A stretch of 10,223 nt of DNA from Zeimonas sp937903095. GTDB lineage: Bacteria; Pseudomonadota; Gammaproteobacteria; Burkholderiales; Burkholderiaceae_E. Below, one piece after another: positions 6,574-10,223 of this stretch; position 1 is the first letter of the stretch, and every line of letters starts with the position of its first letter. The stretch lies in NCBI GenBank assembly GCA_937903095.1, contig CALCZN010000141.1:1-10223 (forward strand), in the 5' to 3' direction. Under the pieces are notes generated by a model. It did no database searches and was not told where the DNA came from. It saw only the letters and a program-made list of their open reading frames with translations. Both the position numbers and the translations under genes were made by a program.

Positions 6574-7191
6574 ATGATCGACGATGACATCGCGGCGGAG
6601 CAAGGGGCGCATTCAGACGCGCGCAACGCGGGCGAGCGACGGACGCTGCAGAAGGTGCTCGGCATCAATCTCGGGCAGTGCGCCGCCGGCGCCGCCGTTG
6701 GCGTATGGGCTATGTCGACCGCGCTGATCGGCGCCGCGCTGGATAACCTGGCCGATGCCGCCGTATACGCGCTGAGTCTTTACGCGATCGGGCGGTCGCC
6801 GCAGGCAAAGGTCCGCGCGGCCCGCCTGTCGGGGTGGTTGTTGATCGGACTCTCCATGCTTCTGCTGCTCGAGGTTTTCCGCCGGTTCTTCGGGGGCGAA
6901 CCGCCGATCGGGGCAGCGATGATGATCATGGCAGGCGTCAACGCCGTGCTCAACATCATTTGCTTGCGGCTGCTGAGGCGCCATGGAACGGAGGAAGTCC
7001 ATTTCAAGGCATCGGCGATTTTCACGAGCAACGATTCGATCGTGAACCTCGGCACGGTCCTGTCAGGCGCTTTGGTGATGTGGCTCGGTTCGAACGTGCC
7101 GGACCTCGTGCTTGGCGTTGCAGTTGCTTTGATTGCCGCTCGCGGTGGCAAGGAGATCCTGGAGGCGGCCGCCGACGAGGAGCCGGTGTGA
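6574..7191 (+). CDS. short CDF-type cation transporter without cytoplasmic C-terminal domain
   Basis: A 205-residue integral membrane protein, probably a proton-coupled divalent-cation exporter of the cation diffusion facilitator superfamily. Helices lie at about 29-50, 51-73, 85-102, 112-133, 155-171 and 176-192. The metal-site pattern of helix 2 is present as D57-x3-D61 (ALDNLADA); helix 5 carries D154-x3-N158 (SNDSIVN) instead of the usual HxxxD. The protein ends soon after the last helix, so the roughly 80-residue cytoplasmic domain of CzcD/FieF is absent. The start is the ATG at 6574 because AAGGAAGG lies at 6561-6568; an in-frame GTG at 6514 lies within the dyad and lacks a ribosome site. 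Divergence from cadR suggests Cd/Pb/Zn control; the substrate is inferred. Confidence 0.8.
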   Translation: MIDDDIAAEQGAHSDARNAGERRTLQKVLGINLGQCAAGAAVGVWAMSTALIGAALDNLADAAVYALSLYAIGRSPQAKVRAARLSGWLLIGLSMLLLLEVFRRFFGGEPPIGAAMMIMAGVNAVLNIICLRLLRRHGTEEVHFKASAIFTSNDSIVNLGTVLSGALVMWLGSNVPDLVLGVAVALIAARGGKEILEAAADEEPV

Positions 7192-7308
7192 GCCGAGCCG
7201 CTCGCATCGCCGCAGTCTTAGGCGCGTTACCTGCTTGGCATCCGCGCGTGAGTGTTGGTTCCGACCGCATCTGTGATTGCGACGAGCCTCGCCTTCTCGG
7301 GCATCTGC

Positions 7309-8799
7309 TCAGCCCGCGCAGCACGACAACTTGTTTACGTCCTTGTCGAATGCGAGTGCGGCGAGCTTCAGCCCCTCGACTGTAGTGAGATACGGAAAGA
7401 TCATGTCCGCGAGGTCATCGACGGTAAGGCTCTGACGGATCGCGAGCGCCGCGGTCTGAATGCTGTCGGCGCCTTCGGGGGCGAGTATGTGCGCGCCGAG
7501 CAGGCGAGCACTTCCGGCGTCGGCCACGAGCTTGATGAGACCGCGCACGTCGCGTGCGGCAAGGGCGCGCGGCACCATGTCGAGGCCGATTGTCGACACG
7601 CGAACGGTATGACCGGCAGCTCGCGCCGCCGCCTCGGTCAGACCGACGCTTGCCACCTGCGGGTCGGTGAACACGATGGCGGGCATGGCACTGTTGCCGT
7701 AGCGCAGGCTGTCGCCGTGGAGTGCGTTCCTGGCCGCGAGCCTGGCCCCATAAGCGGCCATATAGACGAACTGGTCGCGGCCGGTAACGTCGCCGGCAGC
7801 ATAGACGCCGGCCTTCGTCGTGCGCATGTAGTCGTCGACGATGATGGCGCCCTTTGGCGAGACCGCGATACTGCCGTCCTCGGGCCCCAGTCCTTCGACG
7901 TTGGGGCTACGCCCGGTGGTAATCAGCACCTGCTCGGCGTCGATCGAAACGTCCTGGCCGTCGCGCGCAAGGGTCAAGGAAACATCACCCGCGGTCTTGC
8001 GGATCGCCCGGTAGGCGATGCCGGGTACCACCGTGATCCCTTCCTCCTCGAAATACCGCTGCAGAGCCGCTCCGATCTCGGGCTCGGCCTGGGGGAGCAG
8101 CCGCGACCGGCAGACGAGCGTCACCTCGACCCCGGCGCGGGCAAACATCTGAGCCAGTTCAGCCCCGACGTATCCGCCGCCGATGACGAGCAGCGAGCGC
8201 GGCAGCTCCTGGAGGTCGAGCGCCGTCGTGCTCGTGAGGTACGGTACGGTCTCGATCCCCGGGATCGCAGGGATCGCCGGTCGCGCACCGGTTGCGATGA
8301 TGATTTTGGCAGCGGGGATACGCGAGCCCTCCACCTCGACACCGCCCTCGACCACGCGTGCCAGCCCTTCTCGATAGGTGATTGCGTTGTACGCCGACAG
8401 CAGATCGATGTACCGGGCGTGGCGCAGCGAGGAAACGAGCGCGTCCTTCTGCTGAACGGTTCTGCTCCAGTCGGTCAGTTTGGCCTCGGCCGTGATGCCG
8501 GCGAAGCGCGCTGTCATGCCAGCGTTGTGAAGCGTCTCGGCGGCGCGGATCAGGGTCTTCGACGGTACGCAGCCGATGTTGACGCAAGTGCCGCCGATCG
8601 TGCCGCTGCCGACGAGCACGACCTGTGCGCCCTGATCGGCGGCCGTGATCGCGGCCGAGAAGCCGGCCGAGCCGGCGCCGATCACGGCGAGATCGTAGGT
8701 GTGTGCATTACGACTGCTCCCGGGGAAGCGGTGAGGCGCTTCGGTCGTGCTCTTCGACGCGGAGTCGAATGTCGGTATGGGGTAGGGCGCGTCGTTCAT
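7309..8799 (-). CDS. merA: mercuric reductase MerA (no N-terminal HMA domain)
   Basis: A cytoplasmic flavoenzyme of 496 residues that reduces Hg(II) to volatile Hg(0) with NADPH. After a 35-residue polar N-terminus come the FAD-binding motif AVIGAGSAGFSAA (38-50), redox-active C72 and C77 in GTCVNIGCVPSKTL, the NADPH Rossmann motif LLVIGGGYVGAELA, the second FAD motif GVYAAGD, and a dimerisation domain with FPYLTTVEGLKLAA. It ends in SCCAG, whose vicinal C493-C494 deliver Hg to the active site; this pair separates MerA from dihydrolipoamide dehydrogenase. The N-terminal metal-binding domain of Tn501-type MerA is missing. The ATG at 8799-8797 begins one base after the merP stop, which fixes the start and implies translational coupling. 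It converges on the CDF gene. Confidence 0.96.
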   Translation of the reverse strand: MNDAPYPIPTFDSASKSTTEAPHRFPGSSRNAHTYDLAVIGAGSAGFSAAITAADQGAQVVLVGSGTIGGTCVNIGCVPSKTLIRAAETLHNAGMTARFAGITAEAKLTDWSRTVQQKDALVSSLRHARYIDLLSAYNAITYREGLARVVEGGVEVEGSRIPAAKIIIATGARPAIPAIPGIETVPYLTSTTALDLQELPRSLLVIGGGYVGAELAQMFARAGVEVTLVCRSRLLPQAEPEIGAALQRYFEEEGITVVPGIAYRAIRKTAGDVSLTLARDGQDVSIDAEQVLITTGRSPNVEGLGPEDGSIAVSPKGAIIVDDYMRTTKAGVYAAGDVTGRDQFVYMAAYGARLAARNALHGDSLRYGNSAMPAIVFTDPQVASVGLTEAAARAAGHTVRVSTIGLDMVPRALAARDVRGLIKLVADAGSARLLGAHILAPEGADSIQTAALAIRQSLTVDDLADMIFPYLTTVEGLKLAALAFDKDVNKLSCCAG

Positions 8800-8800
8800 C

Positions 8801-9094
8801 TCAACTACCCTGCGACCTCTCGTGGGCAGGGAAGCCGGCACTGCTGCTCGCGGCCGCGATCGCACCGGGGTTCGTCTTCGCGTCGTCGAACGTCACTGTC
8901 GCGGTCTTGGACTCGAAGGAGACCGTCACGTTCGCGACGCCTGGAACCGCCGCCATCGTGGTCTTCACGATGTAGGGGCACGAGGCGCAGGTCATGTTGT
9001 CGACGCCGAAGGTCACGATACGTTCCGCGGCAAACGCGGCGGGAGTCGTCATCATCGAGACGATCAGGACAATGGTGCTCGAGCGCTTCTTCAT
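8801..9094 (-). CDS. merP: periplasmic mercury-binding protein MerP
   Basis: A 97-residue periplasmic Hg(II) scavenger that passes mercury to MerT. The Sec signal peptide (MKKR, hydrophobic 8-21) is probably cleaved after A22 (AAFA-AER). The rest is one HMA domain with the metal loop MTCASCPYIVK, C36 and C39 binding Hg(II), followed by the beta strand VTVSFESKTATVTFDD. The start has AAGGAA about 10 bp upstream in the 16-bp gap after merT. The stop lies 1 bp before the merA start, so merT, merP and merA form one tight operon. Confidence 0.95.
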   Translation of the reverse strand: MKKRSSTIVLIVSMMTTPAAFAAERIVTFGVDNMTCASCPYIVKTTMAAVPGVANVTVSFESKTATVTFDDAKTNPGAIAAASSSAGFPAHERSQGS

Positions 9095-9110
9095 GCGAGT
9101 TCCTTCGAAA

Positions 9111-9482
9111 TCAAAAGGGCAGCAACAGCGGGGCGACGTAATCGAACGCGAACGCGGCTGCAACGAGCACCGTCGCGATCCAGAGTGCAGTCCGGACGAG
9201 GCGGCTGGGGACGAGCGTAGCGTAGGCGGCACCGTTGGCGCAGGCTCTCCGCGGCTTCCAGTAGACGAGGTAGAAGCCGTAGCCGAGGACGCCAGTCGTT
9301 GCAGCGACGAACAACGGCTTATAGGGGGCGAGCGCCGTCAGATTGCCGACCCAGGCGCCCCCGACGCCGAGGCTGAACAGGACGAGCGGCACGATGCAGC
9401 ACGACGAGGCCGCGAGCGCGCCGAGCATGCCGCCGAGGGCGACCAGGCGCGGCCGGGCGCTCTCGCCACGCGCCGAGGTCAT
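9111..9482 (-). CDS. merT: mercuric ion transporter MerT, lacking one loop cysteine
   Basis: A 123-residue inner-membrane protein with three helices (about 13-40, 51-74, 96-118) that takes Hg(II) from MerP into the cytoplasm. The essential first-helix pair C28-C29 (SSCCIVPLVL) is intact. The loop between helices 2 and 3 normally has two cysteines six residues apart (C76 and C82 in Tn501 MerT). Here only C81 is present, and Y87 stands where the second would be (RRACANGAAYATL). The start is the ATG at 9482 because AGGGAA lies just upstream; a longer frame from 9536 adds 18 polar residues and has no obvious ribosome site. First gene of the - strand mer operon, 16 bp before merP. Confidence 0.93.
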   Translation of the reverse strand: MTSARGESARPRLVALGGMLGALAASSCCIVPLVLFSLGVGGAWVGNLTALAPYKPLFVAATTGVLGYGFYLVYWKPRRACANGAAYATLVPSRLVRTALWIATVLVAAAFAFDYVAPLLLPF

Positions 9483-9576
9483 CACGTTCCCTGCGGTCGG
9501 CACTATTTCCGCCGTTCCGTGCCGCGATGCATCCATGTCGGGCCGCGCCTTCCTTGCTGAGATACTTGTGCACGGT

Positions 9577-9607
9577 ACTTTGAAGTCTGTAGCGATTACA
9601 GAGTCAA
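9577..9607 (-). promoter_or_regulatory. mer operator/promoter for merTPA
   Basis: On the - strand, -35 TTGACT (9607-9602) and -10 CAAAGT (9582-9577) are separated by 19 bp, the spacing needed for MerR activation. The spacer carries a dyad: on the + strand TCTGTA (9586-9591), GCGAT, TACAGA (9597-9602), perfect 6-bp arms. The -10 matches the consensus in only 3 of 6 positions. Transcription would start near 9570, leaving about 88 nt before merT. The site lies 15 bp upstream of the merR start, so bound MerR would also cover the merR control region. A candidate + strand merR promoter (TTGTGC 9566-9571, TAGCGA 9590-9595, 18-bp spacer) is weak. Confidence 0.7.
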
Positions 9608-9621
9608 GCGGGAAGTTCGCA

Positions 9622-10047
9622 ATGTCCGACGGTTCCGACAGGAAGGGCCTTCAGCGGGCCGAGCTCGCCCGGCGAACAGGCTGCAATCTCGAAACCGTGC
9701 GCTATTACGAGAAGATCGGGCTGCTGCCCGCGCCGCCGCGCACGACCGCCGGCTATCGTCGTTACGACGCCTATCATGAGCGGCGGCTCCGCTTCGTCCT
9801 GCGGGCGCGCGAGCTGGGCTTCAGCCTCGACGAGGTCCGCGCGCTCTTGCATCTCGTCGACGAGAGTGACCAGCCCTGTGCCGAGGCGCGGGATCTGGCC
9901 GCAGCTCATCTCGCCGAGGTGCGTGCGAAGATCGCCGACCTCAAGCGCATGGAGCGAGTGCTGAGGGGCGTCGTCGTCCGATGTGCGGACGGCACGCGGC
10001 CGGAATGCCCGCTGATCGAGACGCTGTTCGGGGCGAAGGCCGCCTGA
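9622..10047 (+). CDS. merR: mercury-responsive regulator MerR
   Basis: A 141-residue MerR-family activator/repressor. The winged helix-turn-helix occupies about 10-75 (TVRYYEKIGLLPAPPR, GYRRYD, ELGFSLDEVRALL), the dimerisation helix about 90-115, and the metal site near the end. The three cysteines expected for Hg(II) in MerR are present: C86 (QPCAEA), C121 and C129 (RCADGTRPECPLIE). C121 and C129 are 8 apart, against 9 in Tn501 MerR (C117/C126). The start is the ATG at 9622, preceded by GGGAAG; longer frames run through the operator and into merT. Divergent from merT, with the shared operator between them, which is the standard mer arrangement. Followed after 27 bp by the convergent third ATPase gene. 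Confidence 0.9.
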   Translation: MSDGSDRKGLQRAELARRTGCNLETVRYYEKIGLLPAPPRTTAGYRRYDAYHERRLRFVLRARELGFSLDEVRALLHLVDESDQPCAEARDLAAAHLAEVRAKIADLKRMERVLRGVVVRCADGTRPECPLIETLFGAKAA

Positions 10048-10074
10048 GGGTCCAGCGGAGAGCCAGGCCGTTCC

Positions 10075-10223
10075 TTACTTCAGCCCCTCGACGTTCGCAC
10101 GCTTGAGCAGCAGCGCATTGGCTGCGACGATCAGCGAGCTGCCGGACATCGCGAGCGCCGCCAATTGCGGGCTGATCGTCAGCGGGTAGAAGACGCCCGC
10201 GGCGAAGGGAAAGGCGATCACGT
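10075..10223 (-). CDS. C-terminus of a heavy-metal P-type ATPase, probably Cu/Ag type, cut by window edge
   Basis: Reading the - strand in from the window edge gives 48 codons ending in TAA (10077-10075). They contain the segment AAGVFYPLTISPQLAALAMS, then GSSLIVAANALLLKR and a short tail ANVEGLK. This is the last two-helix hairpin of a P1B ATPase: M-x-x-SS in the final helix and NAL-L-(K/R) at its end. The MSGSS motif points to the copper/silver classes P1B-1 or P1B-3 and not to Zn/Cd or P1B-4, which end in DMGASL or HEG-T. The class is tentative because the CPC helix and the catalytic domains lie outside the window. It ends convergent with merR. Confidence 0.8.
   Translation of the reverse strand, partial: VIAFPFAAGVFYPLTISPQLAALAMSGSSLIVAANALLLKRANVEGLK

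Noticed and set aside
7252..9141. Long open frame (629 codons) on the + strand across merA and merP
   Set aside because: It is the complement of merA/merP, which carry unambiguous motifs; its translation ends in a low-complexity Arg/Ser tail.
9319..9573. - strand frame of 84 codons in the merT leader as a leader peptide
   Set aside because: It runs into merT in another frame, has no ribosome site and no recognisable content.

Overview
This is a GC-rich window (well over 60% G+C by eye) that is almost entirely a heavy-metal resistance island. The gene set suggests a beta- or gammaproteobacterium, most likely Burkholderiales: a Pb/Cd-type P1B ATPase with CPTEE motifs, a fused PbrB/PbrC-like protein, a CadR/PbrR-type regulator and a merR/merTPA block. 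The taxonomy is inference. No rRNA, tRNA, CRISPR array, transposase or insertion-sequence end is visible.

Layout. (1) 2-1784, + strand: the 3' part of a P-type ATPase with the P1B-4 signatures SPC and HEGST, then a CusF-like periplasmic copper/silver-binding protein. (2) 1785-2026: intergenic, with a terminator-like GC stem plus T-tract, a perfect 14-bp palindrome and a MerR-family promoter with a 19-bp spacer. (3) 2027-6030, + strand: a pbr/cad-like operon. It holds a P1B-2 Zn/Cd/Pb ATPase, a TlpA-like thioredoxin broken by one frameshift and one amber codon, and a PAP2-phosphatase/LspA fusion. (4) 6066-7191: a CadR/PbrR-like regulator on the - strand, divergent from a short CDF-type cation transporter, with a 22-bp dyad between them. 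(5) 7309-10047: merT-merP-merA on the - strand, divergent from merR on the + strand, with a merO-like dyad inside a 19-bp promoter spacer. (6) 10075-10223, - strand: the last 48 codons of a third P-type ATPase, probably a Cu/Ag exporter. The 117 bp between the CDF gene and merA (7192-7308) show no feature I can support.

How it works together. The P1B-2 ATPase would export Zn/Cd/Pb from the cytoplasm. The PAP2 domain of the fusion would release phosphate in the periplasm, which in the PbrB model sequesters exported lead. The CadR-like protein is the likely activator of the promoter at 1973-2003. MerP captures Hg(II), MerT imports it and MerA reduces it to Hg(0) under MerR control. The P1B-4 ATPase, CusF-like protein and third ATPase extend the range towards Co/Zn and Cu/Ag.

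Most of the window is known resistance biology. The less usual points are the decayed tlpA inside the operon, the truncated duplicate of the CPTEE segment in the P1B-2 ATPase, the P1B-4/CusF pairing, the loss of the second loop cysteine in MerT, and the close sequence similarity between the cad and mer regulatory promoters.
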